NCBI GenBank assembly: GCA_964036295.1
Contig: OZ038470.1
Coordinates: forward strand, 13,955,578-14,019,577
DNA length: 64,000 bases
Source: Plumapathes pennacea
Lineage: Eukaryota > Cnidaria > Anthozoa > Antipatharia > Myriopathidae
Reading direction: 5' to 3'
Made by a program: the position numbers and the translations under genes. Shown piece by piece: positions 1 to 11,769 of the stretch; position 1 is the first letter of the stretch, and each line of letters begins with the position of its first letter. The notes beneath the pieces were generated by a model. It worked only from the letters and a program-made list of their open reading frames with translations, had not been told where the DNA came from and searched no databases.

Positions 1-204
1 TAGATTCTCCAAACTTGTTAAGAGGGAAATGTATGAGTAGTGTAATAAGAATTGAGCAAGGTATCAAAAGCCATATTCTTTTTACTATATGATATATTTA
101 TGCTGCCGAAACTGAAAGAGAAACTTAAACTTGATCACACTTGGGAGTGAAAGGGTTAAAGAAACGGGCGTGTTTATGTCAGTTCGTCTATTCCATTGGC
201 CAGT

Positions 205-606
205 ACAAGAGTCAGTGTTCTTGTTATTAATGTTAGCTTTTATCTATTTATCTATTTATCATCAAATCTGTTATCTGCTCTTTATTCCTTAGTTTTTTAT
301 CAAGTGAGTGATTACATATTTAGCTGTGAAACAACAAGTAAAAATTTACACCTAACTCGAAACTATCGTTGTCAAAACACTACAATGTAATACAATTGTA
401 TTTGGCCTCAACAGCAGAGGACCATGATGTATAAGCCAACAACAGTTTGTACAGCAGAATCAGGACAAGTTTTGCAATATAGATTGTTTCAGCTTCTTCC
501 CAAACTACAGGTCGTAGTTTTGAGTAAATATAGTCCGCTGCTTGAAACAAGTCAACAAATTACTAAACGTGGCATACAAGTTTTAGGTTTATGTTCAAGT
601 TGTTAG
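205..606. repeat. Dispersed ~0.4 kb repeat, copy 1
   Basis: This block is closely similar, in the same orientation, to 5137-5526. Shared landmarks include a 'gtgattacatatttagctgtg' type stretch, 'gttgtcaaaacactaca', 'agcagaggaccat', 'gcttcttcccaaactacag' and 'caacaaattactaaacgtggca'. Both copies end at 'caagttgttagtc' and diverge after it. The small open frames inside differ between the copies, so it is read as a non-coding mobile or duplicated repeat, not a gene. The family is not identified. Confidence 0.75.
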
Positions 607-1475
607 TCAGATGATGTTACTGTGCAGACACCCTGTTGGAGTGCAAGACTGCCCAATAAGTTATAACTTATTTCAAATGTGCCTGACATTTTCTATACTA
701 ACGAAAAACAGTAACTGTGTACCATACGACTTATCATATAATAACTATTACCGAATATTTACTTGGCAAGTAACTTTGGACCCCTCACATGTTTCTTACC
801 ATTTCACACCTGCACAGAGTTACTTTTTTTCAGCTAGTATAGAAAAAGAAAACATGATGTAATTCTTAGAAGCCTATACAGTTGGAAAACAGTTAGCTTG
901 GTTCTGCAGTTCCCTTTGTATGCTATGTATGCGACGTATAAGTTTGCAGTTCAGATATATTACAAGTTTCCAGGCAGAACGTAGCTCTTCTAAGAAAAAA
1001 CAAATACATAATAACAATGAAAAGCAATATTGATATATAGAGTAGAAATGCTCTAAAGTTACAATGTATATTCACTTCTGAATCCCAGTCACCTTTTGGT
1101 CGACCCAGACTGTAGTAATGGAACGCCATCTCCGTATGCTGAGATTTTATTATGGCATTATTTTGGAATATCGGCATTTTTCTTCTCTCAATCACTTTGT
1201 CTAACGGGAGCAAACTGTGAGACGAAGAACAAAAGAGAAGAGAACTTAATTCAAACTGTCCTTTATAATCAAGGCATATGAAAGGGAACTATTAAACTAT
1301 CTTACAGTAAGTTATGAAAACATTTATAGAATCATCTTGATGACAGAAGGTACAGATCATAGTTGATGATCCAGTTTCAAAATAGAAACGGCCTCTGGTG
1401 ATTATAAATCAACTGGCATCAATTTGTAAACTGCAGTGCATTGATTTTCTGTTGGATTTCTTTATCATGCAAAAA
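607..1475. other. Gene-free stretch downstream of the lectin-like gene
   Basis: I see no convincing coding exon here. A minus-strand open frame at 923-1213 contains a hydrophobic run that could be a membrane segment, but no splice acceptor in the phase required by the upstream lectin gene (phase 1) could be assigned with confidence. This stretch probably holds the 3' UTR or last exon of the gene at 1547-3576. Confidence 0.4.
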
Positions 1476-1546
1476 TCAAATTACGTGGCTTCCAGCTTTG
1501 GTCAGAGAACTCTCATAACAATCAAAAAACGTGTTCCATGACTTAC

Positions 1547-3576
1547 CTGCACCAAAAACCTGCACCTCACAGACACTAAGGGTCTTGCTTGCTCCTGGGA
1601 TTCGAATTGTGACGAATCTGCCCTTTTTTGCGGGGGAACAACGGAAGGATTTTGACTGGCCTTGGGGAATATGGAGATTTTCGCCACAAATAGTATCGCT
1701 GGACGAATTCTCCGTCGTATTGGCTGTGTAACAAACGAAAATTGTGTTTATTAATAGGCTTGCTTTATATTCCGAAATAAGTCTGCCTAAAAATATTGAA
1801 AATAAATAGATTCATTAGAACAAATATAACATCCAAGTATTTTTACTTGTAAATCAATAGCAGCATTCTTGGCCAATCAGGAACAAAAGCCGACTGCGAT
1901 CTATACTCAAACGCGAATTGATTTTCTGATTTTCGTTAAATGTGTTTAATTGTGGATATACAATATTGGAGAGGTAAATATACCAACAACAATCTGAAAT
2001 CCGTTCAATCGATCTCCGCAGCAATCTCCCCTGTTCCAAATTTTCACTTCAGCGACTTTTTCTTCATTTCCCAGATCAACTCTCCACCATGGAGAAGATT
2101 CCGGATTGGTGTGCGTGCAATGAGATCCTGGATTAATGTCTGTATCCGTATTTCCATCGACTGCTTTCTCAGCAACATGGTGGCCGTAATAGTAAGTGCT
2201 GCTTTGGCTCGCGGGTTTATTAAGCGCAAGATTCACTGGAAAGGCTGCAAGCGAAGTAAGATATTTTGGTGAGTGAAGTCAACCATCGCACATATAGATA
2301 CGTAATATTTATTGATCCACCTTGTCAGATGTGCTAAGCATCAGCACAAATAATTTGAACTCTTTTAAGTCTATTATGCTAAACTACTATTTCACCTCCT
2401 TAGGCACCTCCCGGCCGCCTCGTGGTTTCTCTACGCTACTCTCGTGTTCTCCCAACTTCCCTCGTGTTTAGATGAGGCTATATATACGGGAACGCGGTAA
2501 AAAACCAGCAACATGAAGAGAAAGTCTTTTGCACCGTGTTTGCCAGTGTCATCGTTAAACGAAGAAACGTGATCAATCGTCGAGCACAGCGGAAAACGAT
2601 ATCTCGCCAGCTGCAGTTATGCAAATTACCGCCAGAAACCCCACCCCTCCCTCCCCCCTCTAGTAATCTGTGTCTGATTCTAAGTTATATTTTAAAGAAT
2701 CTCGATGGGAACCTGTGATTGCTGTATACCATTCAAGGTATAACTGATAACGGTTTGTGGCCTTACTTTGTCTAAAATGTTCACACCGTGGTTTAAGTTT
2801 CAAACTCCAGAAAACGTCCTCACCCACAATAATTGTGACTTTCAAGTGACAAAATACACATGAATTTTTTATGTGTTATATACTGACTCACCTGTTTCAC
2901 ATCTCTTTCCATGAGAACACGGGGAGCAAATGCATTTGAAGTCGCCAAGAGAATACAGAGCCACACATTTCCCTCCGTTTTCACACGGATCTTTAGAGCA
3001 AGGAGTCTAGAAGAAGCGCAGTCAAGTTTCAGCAATAAATAAACGATGACAAGGATGATAATAGGGTTCAAAGAAACAAAAAAAAACAAAAAAAAAAATG
3101 AAACAAAAATATGACAGAGGTGCTCGCTTTAAAAGTTTATTACTTTAGTTTCAAATACAGAGTTGAGTCGAGGATCTAAAGCAACTCATCACAACGGATC
3201 AATTACTTACATATATGCTGTAGTGGTGAAAACCAGGATTTGCTTTGAACTTGTCAGACGAGTTATACTTGTCAGACGACAGAAGTTCACACAGAGTTCG
3301 GCCTTCCCCGTCAGGTTTTGCTGCCACATTGAAGGAGAAACACGTCACAACGCCAAGACAAGCGAAGGAGCACTGTAAGAAACTGGTCACAGAACTTGTC
3401 GTAACTGGGTTAGTATTGAGACAATGGAACTGATGAGCAACAAAGTAAGCAGAAGCCACAGACTCGGCTCCTCTTACTAGTGCTTCAATACCGTTGTTTT
3501 CATGTTCGGCAAGTGAAAAAGCCAAATAAAAGCCGAAACTAACCAAGGTAAAGATATAATTAAACATTCTGGCCAT
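1547..3576 (-). CDS. Secreted PAN/apple - EGF - F-type lectin (fucolectin-like) protein
   Basis: Four coding exons were spliced by eye: 3576-3211, 3006-2892, 2244-1984 and 1723-1547, all with canonical GT-AG borders and consistent phase. The chosen start gives MARMFNY followed by a hydrophobic signal peptide. An in-frame ATG 54 bp upstream (3630) would bury that signal, so it is less likely. Domains are a Cys-rich PAN/apple-like module (residues ~35-122), one EGF module with six Cys (CENGGKC ... CICSPCSHGKRCET), and an F-type lectin/FTP domain beginning ALNKPASQSS. The lectin domain carries the family fucose-binding signature in full, H-x26-R-x-D-x4-R (RGDCCGDR), with the adjacent Cys pair typical of the family. 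The inferred role is an extracellular, possibly fucose-binding recognition or adhesion protein. The last exon ends in a strong donor (GCAG|gtaagt), so either another exon follows or translation reads through to a stop at 1476. Domain calls are strong; the 3' end is uncertain. Confidence 0.82.
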
Positions 3577-4881
3577 GTCTGTTACTGAGGCGTTTGTGTC
3601 GAAAACACCTATTGTATAAGTTGTATTCAATCAACGTAAACGCTAGCGCACATATGGAGCGGTATCAAAAATTATGCAGTCGGCTTGTATCTTATTGGTA
3701 CCTATTTTCAAATATTGGTAATCGAGATAGTATCACCTGCGTCGCGGACAATGGAAAGTAGACTGGTATATATACAGTATTGTGCAAAAGTTATGAGAGT
3801 GAAATTCGACGAAAAGCCTCGAAAAAGTGCGAAAGTTCGAAAGAAACAAAATTTCGACAAATTTCGCACCGCTATTGTTTTCAAATGTTCGAAATTTTGC
3901 TCTTGTCGGCGAAATCGTTCGAGCAAAATTTCTTTGACTCCTCGAAATTTTGTTCTTGCGAAATTTCGTTGACTCATCGAAGTTTCGCACAAAATTTCAA
4001 GCGAAATTTCATTAAGGACATAGATAGATAGATTCACCTCGGGTTGGTGAGGCTGATTAGGCCTCTAGCATACAAATGCTAATGTGCCGAGAAAAATAAG
4101 GATGATATTATTGAAAATTAAAAGACTATACGTTTATGGCAGCAAGAAAGAGAGCATGATACTTTTTAGAGAGCTTTTTTTTAGGCTAGTTTATTTTGCT
4201 TAATTTTCACACAGGTCCTGATCAACTACCCAAATTCTAGTTAAACTTTATGATTCGGGAATCCCAGGTAAGAAAAAGCAAAGAAAGGTTAGGAATTAAG
4301 TAAGAAAAAGTAAAGAAAGGTTAGGAATTAAGTAAGAAAAAGTAAAGAAACGTAAGGGAGCGTAAGGAAACATAGGGAAATGTAAGAAAAGAAAAGAAAA
4401 AGTAAAGATAAGTAAGGCCAAACCTTCTGGCCATGTTTGTCAGCCGGGATCGTGGAGGCTTATGTTCCCTTTGTAAATATCTGAATTCGGTTATTTTGAC
4501 TATATCAGCCAATGAGCCACACAGCACAAACACAAGGTTATTGGCTTGAGTATTGTGTTTGCAGAAGTTATTTATTAGGTCTAATTAAAGAGGCTCTGCT
4601 TTGTTCGCTGTGTTGGATACTCTGTTAATCACATACATTCTAAAAACAGTGCTGGTTAATGATATTTAGTTTTAGCTCCTATATCAAAGTTTTGCGAAAC
4701 ATAATATTTTTATTCATAATGTGAAAAAAGAGTAAAAATGATATAGCGTAATCTAAACATTATAACAAACGTATAAATTAGAAAAAAAAAAGTTAGATCA
4801 GCTGTTCCTTGTAAAAGCGCGGATAAGATCCTAATTGTAGTCTTTATGGCAAATGGTTTGAATCAAGGAGTGTGAACAGAA
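3577..4881. other. Intergenic DNA with an AAATTTCG-rich palindromic repeat
   Basis: This is the presumed 5' flank of the lectin-like gene on the minus strand. From about 3778 to 4015 the DNA is packed with interleaved 'aaatttcg' and 'cgaaattt' words that can fold on themselves. The same style of sequence recurs at 29205-29400, so it is a dispersed repeat. At 4263-4430 there is a low-complexity run of 'aagtaagaaaaagtaaagaaa' type units. No gene is seen. Confidence 0.6.
3778..4015. repeat. AAATTTCG-rich foldback repeat, copy 1
   Basis: Many inverted 'cgaaatttt' and 'aaaatttcg' words occur on both strands, beginning near 'gtgcaaaag' and ending near 'gcgaaatttcatt'. A second member lies at 29205-29400 (within a CEP104 intron) in the opposite orientation, where 'ttttgcacagcactgta' is the counterpart of 'tacagtattgtgcaaaag'. 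It is likely a non-autonomous hairpin element; the family is not identified. Confidence 0.65.
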
Positions 4882-5109
4882 GGTTGGTTGTGATCGTCCG
4901 GGTTAGAGTAGTCTCCAGGAAGACTGTTGTTGGTGACCGACGTTTCGACTCCCCGAACGGAAGTCATCTTCAGAGTCAAGTGAAGAGGTCTGCACTTGAA
5001 GAGGTCTTCACTTGACTCTGAAGATGACTTCCATTTGGGGAGTCGAAACGTCAGTCACCAACAGCAGTCTTACTGGAGACTACTGTGACCCGGACGATCA
5101 CAACCAACC
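4882..5109. repeat. Foldback element (inverted repeat, arms ~110 bp)
   Basis: The left arm starts 'ggttggttgtgatcgtccgg' and the right arm ends with its complement. The arms meet near 4990 at 'gaagaggtctgcacttgaag'. Both arms contain 'gtttcgactccc', 'gaagtcatcttcagagtcaa' and 'agtagtctccag'. Arm identity is high with scattered substitutions. It abuts the second copy of the 0.4 kb dispersed repeat. I read it as a non-autonomous hairpin transposon. Confidence 0.85.
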
Positions 5110-5136
5110 TACTGTATTCTTCATTTCGCAATCAGT

Positions 5137-5526
5137 GTCAGTGTTATTGTTATTAATGTCAGCTTTTATCTATTTATATATGGATGTGTTATCTGCCTTC
5201 TATTTCATCTTTTTATCAAATGAGTGATTACATATTTAGCTGTGAAACAACAAGTAAAACTTTACACCTAACTCAAAACTTACTGTCGTTGTCAAAACAC
5301 TACACTGTAATAATTGTATTTGACCTCAAGAGCAGAGGACCATAATGTATAAACCAACAAGAGCTTGTACAGCAGAATCAGGACAAGTTTTGCGAGATGG
5401 ATTGTTCCAGCTTCTTCCCAAACTACAGGGCGTAGTTTGAGTAAATATATAGTCCGCTGCTTGAAACAAGTCAACAAATTACTAAACGTGGCAAGCACGG
5501 CCTAGGTTTATATACAAGTTGTTAGT
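5137..5526. repeat. Dispersed ~0.4 kb repeat, copy 2
   Basis: This is the second copy of the 205-606 block, in the same orientation, with small insertions and deletions. The two copies bracket the lectin-like gene region, so unequal exchange between them could delete or duplicate that gene. Confidence 0.75.
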
Positions 5527-5812
5527 CAACACAATATTAGGCTATTCACATACGCAAGACCGGTAAAATCCTTTGGTTTGGAGCAGACCCGGGTAGAGGT
5601 ATATGATGGGGAGCTGTTCTAAACAAGCAGCACTTTGGGTAATTTTAGTTGTTTCTATTTATAGACCTAATCGAGCGCAGCTTTACGGTAGTTAAAGCAG
5701 CCCTGTCGATCGTCAGCTTGTCAGTTACCAGTCCGGCTGTCGTTGGCTACCTTTAGCGCCTCAGGGTGATTCTCTTTGTTGCGTATATGAATAGCCTAAT
5801 ATTGTGTTGTTC

Positions 5813-6274
5813 TTAGACGGTGGTCTCTCTCTCTTTCTGTTTGCCTGGCTCTTTTCCTGTGCCCAGAGCATGCAGAGCTTTCTTCCAGCTGATATTTGTA
5901 ACGTCCTGTCTTTCAAGCCAAGAGTTTTCATGAACAGCTCTACTTCGGAGTCTGAGGTCATGGTTTATACGTGGAAGTTTCGTGGTGTCAATACCTTGTT
6001 TTCGATCCTCTGCAGTTGCACCCCTTACGTCCGAGTTTATCGGGGGTAGACTTAAAGTCCGTTTACACCCTTCTTTCGTTTCGCTTGTTTCGTTCACAGT
6101 GATATCTGGCAGCTTTAGAACTTGTTGGATGGCGTCGTCATCTTTGTTGTACATGAAATGACCAGGAACAATATCTTTTGATGGGAACGTCTGGCTGATG
6201 TTCCTTTCTGTGCTCGATGGGATCTTGCCAAGCTTTCTCCCACCACGTTTTTTGCGTGATCTGGGTGTCTTCAT
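5813..6274 (-). CDS. Hypothetical protein, basic/low-complexity, 153 residues
   Basis: A single open frame runs from ATG at 6274 to a stop at 5813. The N-terminus is strongly basic (MKTPRSRKKRGGRKLGK). Three short related motifs occur about 30-35 residues apart: LKLPDITVNE, LSLPPINSDV and TKLPRINHDL. There is no signal peptide or membrane segment. I do not recognise the family. The spaced L-P-x-I motif and basic head resemble a short linear-motif protein more than an enzyme. It could be a single-exon gene, one exon of a longer gene, or a chance frame. The sequence upstream (6275-6800) shows no further exon that I can defend. Confidence 0.45.
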   Translation of the reverse strand: MKTPRSRKKRGGRKLGKIPSSTERNISQTFPSKDIVPGHFMYNKDDDAIQQVLKLPDITVNETSETKEGCKRTLSLPPINSDVRGATAEDRKQGIDTTKLPRINHDLRLRSRAVHENSWLERQDVTNISWKKALHALGTGKEPGKQKERETTV

Positions 6275-8239
6275 GCTTCACAATTCTCGCTGTTACAGCA
6301 CTCCTAACTTGTCATGGTGATATAATTCTTTCAGCTCCGAAACAACTTTCCAAACAATGCACAAGTTCCTCAGACCTTGACGTCTAAAGGCATCGACATT
6401 ATATGGCCGTGTTTTTTCGCTGTGTCAAACCGGCAATAGCAATAAAGGCTACGAAATGCCCGAGAAAAGTTTTACGATGCAGGCAAACACGCATTTGCCT
6501 GTGTAAATAACTTTTGTTTGATGTGCGTCTCACCGGTTGCGTAAATAAACCTAGAGATTAATTCTTATTTGAATCCTTCCCTCCCTTGGGAAACTGCTGC
6601 CAGCCAGCCATTGAAAGGGCTTGTTGTTCGTCTGCTTTTCCTAATCCATCAGATTCTCGATTTCAATCTAAATGCAAAACAGTCAGCACTGATATCCAGA
6701 AACGGACAGTAAAACCAGTGGACTGACTCATCGCCCCTGCTTTCCAGACGCACAAACAAATTGCCTTTCATAAGCATGACGCACCAAAGGGGAAGCCTTT
6801 TATTTTAAAGTGATCCACAACATTGCCCTTATTAACACCCGTATCGCACAAAAGGGAATCAATTGAATTTCACTGTGCTATGGTGTTAAAAAATGACGTA
6901 TTACGTGTTGGGGTTAAATCCATCCGTCCGCGATACGCAGACCAATCCACGTTCACACCCCACCTCACCCCCCTCAGCAAAAATTTGTACAAAAAAGAGA
7001 ACTCTCCAAAATGGCGACCGGACCTCGACGGGCTCTCGAAAAGCCAAAATGTTGGAGCTTGTGGAGAACTCGCAGTACCGCAGATAATGCATCTTGAATC
7101 ATTACATACTCACATACGACGTTCAACAGCTTCAAAGTAAAATATTTACTTGAGAAACTCACCTGGTTCTCGGCCGTTCGGCGACTTTCCACTCAGTGAC
7201 GAGTTTGAATTTTCCCGCGTTGCGGAGAAATATCTGCAACTTGTCGCTTGACTGAAGCGAAAACACGATAGACTTGTTGCCTTTCTTTGCTCTTGTAGGT
7301 CTGACTTGAGCTTCGTTGAAGTTCAGCTGGTGGTTTGAAGCCTCGGCTTTGAAGTTGTTTTCTCACCTGTGGACCTCATGAAAATATCAAACGCACGTGC
7401 TCATCAAAAATCTTAATGTGAATGCGCGCTGAAAATCAAGCAGCGCATGCTCCACACGTTTTCTTCGAATGATGGCAGCAAAAATGATTCACGGTAAAAT
7501 GCACCGTCGTTTCAATTATATTTCTGAAATTCTGCTCCGCAGTCCATAATCGTATAGTCATGGGTTTGATTTCCGTTGAAACCCAGGCTTTTTCTCCCGG
7601 GTTAACTTGCTTCTTAAGTGGGAGCCAGGGTCACTTTCACAGTGTACGCAGACCAGTCGTTCTGAATTACTCAACAAGTTCCTACAGATCACCCACGGCG
7701 GCTCTTATCTGCACAACAATTCATCACCCACCCACTCCACCCCTCTCTTAAAAAAACTAGGTCCGTTCACGCCATGAAAATGAAGCAGATTTACTCCAAT
7801 GTCTAAGTTGTTCTGTAGATGTGCTGTGGAATCAGGTATTTGGTGCCGCGCTCTGCACGAAAAACTCAGAATTTCAAAATGAACTGTCCAAAATTGTTTC
7901 ATACTTAGGCCTGGTGCACCCTAATGCGCTTTCATTTAAAAACGCGTTTGAAGGATGCGTTTTTAACTTCCGTCCACAATGTAACGATTAAACACGACTT
8001 TCGAAAACAGTTCCCAAAGTGGAGACTTGAAAAACGCAATGAAAAGGGATCAGTGTGGACGGGTGACTTTGGAAACGAAGGCGAAGTCGCCAGTGCGCTC
8101 CTATAACTCAACATAGAGCTTTATTTATTTTTATTAAATAATATGCGTGAGATTATATGCTTATAAACTGTATGTGTGAAGTAAAGAAAAAACTGAAAGA
8201 AGTTATTTACTGTAGTTCTAATAAGTTCTTTTATTATAT
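6275..8239. other. Intergenic region between the hypothetical ORF and ARMC9
   Basis: No confident gene is seen. At 7012 a plus-strand ATG in the context 'aaaatggcgaccgg' opens a 29-codon frame. On the minus strand a splice-donor-like site (AGAACCAG|gtgagt) lies at about 7161, so a small exon or 5' UTR may be present. The distal part is the 3' flank of ARMC9, with AT-rich 'tttatttatttttatt' at about 8121 that could supply poly(A) signals on the minus strand. Confidence 0.4.
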
Positions 8240-11200
8240 CTAGCGTTTTTGTTGACTGGAACGGTGACTAGTTCTTGAAGAACCTGAACCTAGAAAAAAA
8301 GAAAAGGAACAAAAGAAGAATTAATATGGTATGATTTGAACCACTCTCAAGAACTATCTTCAACGTTATAATATACTGTGACAACTCTTTAAAAAAACGC
8401 TGAAAAACATTCCGTTGTGGCATCCAACAAAAACATCAAGCGTAGAATGTGATAACGGAAAGGTCTCACATTACCTGGTCTGCTGCGATTGGACGGAGGT
8501 CTGGGGGGAGACGCGGACCGTCCTGGAGGAGGAGGGGAAGAGGTCCTGGGCCTGACCTGCGACTGAGAGTCCGGTTCGCGAGGTATCTTGGGTCTTGACG
8601 AAAAAGCAGTCCTGTACTCTTCACTAAGGACAAACAAATCAGAGAATTTACAAACTCTCCCTCTAATTTTAGAGGTCAGGTCAAAGTCACACGATCTGAC
8701 CCGCCCGTCACGGATTGCACTGACAAATTCTGAAATAAAATAAGCTTATTGCTGCGGTATTTGACCAGCCTTTTTTTTCTTAGGCGTCCATGAACGTGAC
8801 AAAATTTCGGCAACCTTGACTTGCGACTTTCTGCAATTTGCGGTTTGCGGGCTGCGGAATACGGCAACCTTTAAATGCCAAATTATTCGGAATGCATTGG
8901 CACTGCAAAAAGCTAAGCACACCTGAAATATTGAATTCGAGTTATACTCACCTTTCTGAAAGACCGCTGACTTGGGCCTTCTTTGCTACCGCGAAGTTTT
9001 CTGTTGGAAATCAGCATTGCAAAGATATCACTCCAATTAAGAACAGAATAAGACCGTCTCTGGGAGAGACAACAAAAGCATCGTGAATGTGAACAAGCCT
9101 AACCTTCAGAGCTGGCCTTCGGTGTTGGTCTTGACGATGCTCTGGACCCAGAAGTCCGCGGTCTACCCTACAAGTACACACAGGCTATCAGTGGAAGAAT
9201 TCCCGCGATTTACGGGTTACGATCTGTGTTACAATCGGGTTAAGATCGGGTTACGATCTGGTTACGATCGGGTTGCGATCGGGTTACGATCTGGTTACGA
9301 TCGGGTTACGATCGGATTACGATCTGGTTACGATCGGGTTGCGATCGGGTTAGGGTTACAATCGAGTTATGATTTGGGTTACTGGGTTACGATCCTTCGA
9401 TTCAGGTCATAACACAAATCCTCAATGAGTCCAGAACACACCATATACCAATACGACAATAAATCCTTTCCTTATATGGTGCCAAATACTTAGTACAAAA
9501 TAAAAATACTCACTCCATCAGATGTTGGTCTGATTGTTGTCGTTGAAGGTCTTTCCGTGTTTTCTGAAAAGGAAATGGGCATGAACAGTTCACTTGGACC
9601 AAGAAAAACAAGAAACGGGAAAGGCGGGACATTTTCTTCATATTTCCCACCATCACAGACTTTGTCCCTTCCCTTTTCGTTACGTTTTCTCACCTGGAAA
9701 GGATTCCATTGCCTTGATTCCCGGAGTGGTGGGTCTGGTCAGCGGATGGTCTGGATCCAGTGATGACTGCTGCCATAGATAACAGAGTCACACTTTAAAA
9801 CGTGCTCAATAAAAACAAGCCAAGCAGGTTAAGCAGGTTACACCAACTAGGTTACTCCAAGCAAGTTTAGTAGTTTAAGACAAGCAGGTTTAGTAGGCTA
9901 AGCCAAGCAGGTTTAGTAGTTTAACACAAGCAGGTTACACCTCCAAGGTTACGCCAAGAAAATGTAGTACGTTAAGGCAAGCAGGTTTGGCAAAGCAGAG
10001 TTAGCAGGTTAATCCAAGCAGATAAAGTGTTGATAACGTACCTTTTTCTTGCTCTTTATTGCTACCGACGAGGTCTGCTTAACCTGGAAAGGAACGTCGA
10101 TAACTTATTTTGTAGTCTTCGTAGTACACGCAGTATACATGCCTCAAACACAATCACAGATTTCGATAATCCTAATTCTCAATAAGGAGAAGTCGGCTTT
10201 TCTGACAATTCTGAAAGCTTTACATTTGTTCGCTTTCATTAGTGTTGTGTCACGAACAAAAAATAATACGCTACCAAAGAACGGGGTGGAGGAATAAAAG
10301 GATGGATGAATGAATAAGGAAGGGAAGGGAAAGGATGCATCAGTGATGGTGAAATAATTTACTTACACTGGAATACTCAAGAGCGAGGAGTTTTTCTCCA
10401 GAAAGTTCTCCTGGAAGTGCAACTAACTTTTCGTTTTTGTCCAGTTCTGTGTCGATGGCATCTCCTTCCTGACAAAAAGAATAAGATTGACCAACTTCAG
10501 TTTTCTATTTCATGAACGAGACTCCTACATAGAAAGTAATGCGACAAAATCAAACTCAAGTTGGAGTGCTTAAGCGGCCTTTGTTCGGATCCACCAATCA
10601 GTAGCGACGAGAGAGCACGTGATTAAGAGGAAATGACGACAAAGAATTGTCAGAGCTTGGTAGATTGGTCAGTTGTCGCTGTTGGCTGCGGAAAAGAAAC
10701 TGTGAGATGTTCTTTACAACTAAGTATTGTGGAGTTACCTCGTCGTCGTCCTCTTCGTCTTCATCGTCAGATTCGGGGTCATTAGTGGCAGCTGGATCAT
10801 CTGATGGCAAAATAAAAGGACGTGTCACTTCTCTTCTCTTCATTCACCTCATGTAGGCTTCATATAGGCACGATAACTGATGCCTGTTTGGCTGATAACA
10901 TTGGGAAACGAGCTCGATGCTGTAACTAATCAGCGAACTCTGAATCAGAAAGTAGGCCAATATGCCTCTATTTCAAAATGAGGCCAACTGCCGAAATCTT
11001 TCACATGAAAATTAGTTTTATTCACACGCAAGTTTTCATACAAACTAAACTCATTTTCATGTCACACGTTTTTCACTGGGTTTCTTTTCGAAACCGGGGC
11101 AATGATCGGGTAAATCGGAAAATGGATAATCTACTGGGATATCGTATTCTAACAACTTGATCATGTGACCGAACCTGCATTTAGTTGTCTGATAATAAAC

Positions 11201-11738
11201 TGTATCTGCCTCGTCATGTCAGGATTCTCATCGTTCAGGAAACACTCGAGAATCTCCTCCATACCCTGCAGGTTAACAACACAACATGTTCCGCTGGTGT
11301 GAAGAGACAATTTCACAATCTCACACACAAAGTTAGAGCTGAGGAAATTCAATCAACCTCCTCTAAGACGGACACCCACGGGACCAGCTCCAACTGTCCG
11401 TTTCAGAGAGGTGTCCGTCTTAAAGGGGTGTCCTTTAAGAGGGAAGTGACTATAGCGTGCGTGTGTGGTAAAACAGGTGGCCTACATAGCTGGCGGTCTC
11501 ATTCGATGCGGTTGAAAAGTGATCACGGGCGCCATTTTGTACTAGTGGCAGATGGGAGACTAAGAGCGAGTGACGAAATTACGGGGCGGGGGGAGGGGGG
11601 CCGGTTCGACCCCGCCCCGTAATTTTGTCACTCGCCTTCAGTCTCCCATCTTTGCCACCAGTACAAAATGGCGCCTGTGAACACTGTTCAACCGCATCGA
11701 ATGAGAGCGCCACCAATGCAGGCTATAACACAGGTAGA

Positions 11739-11769
<31 letters not shown>

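Noticed and set aside
923-1213. Minus-strand open frame with a hydrophobic run as a transmembrane last exon of the lectin gene
   Set aside because: No acceptor with the required phase 1 could be assigned, so membrane anchoring is unsupported.
11185-11622. Plus-strand 145-residue open frame
   Set aside because: It spans the antisense of an ARMC9 exon, a dispersed hairpin repeat and half of a MITE-like hairpin.
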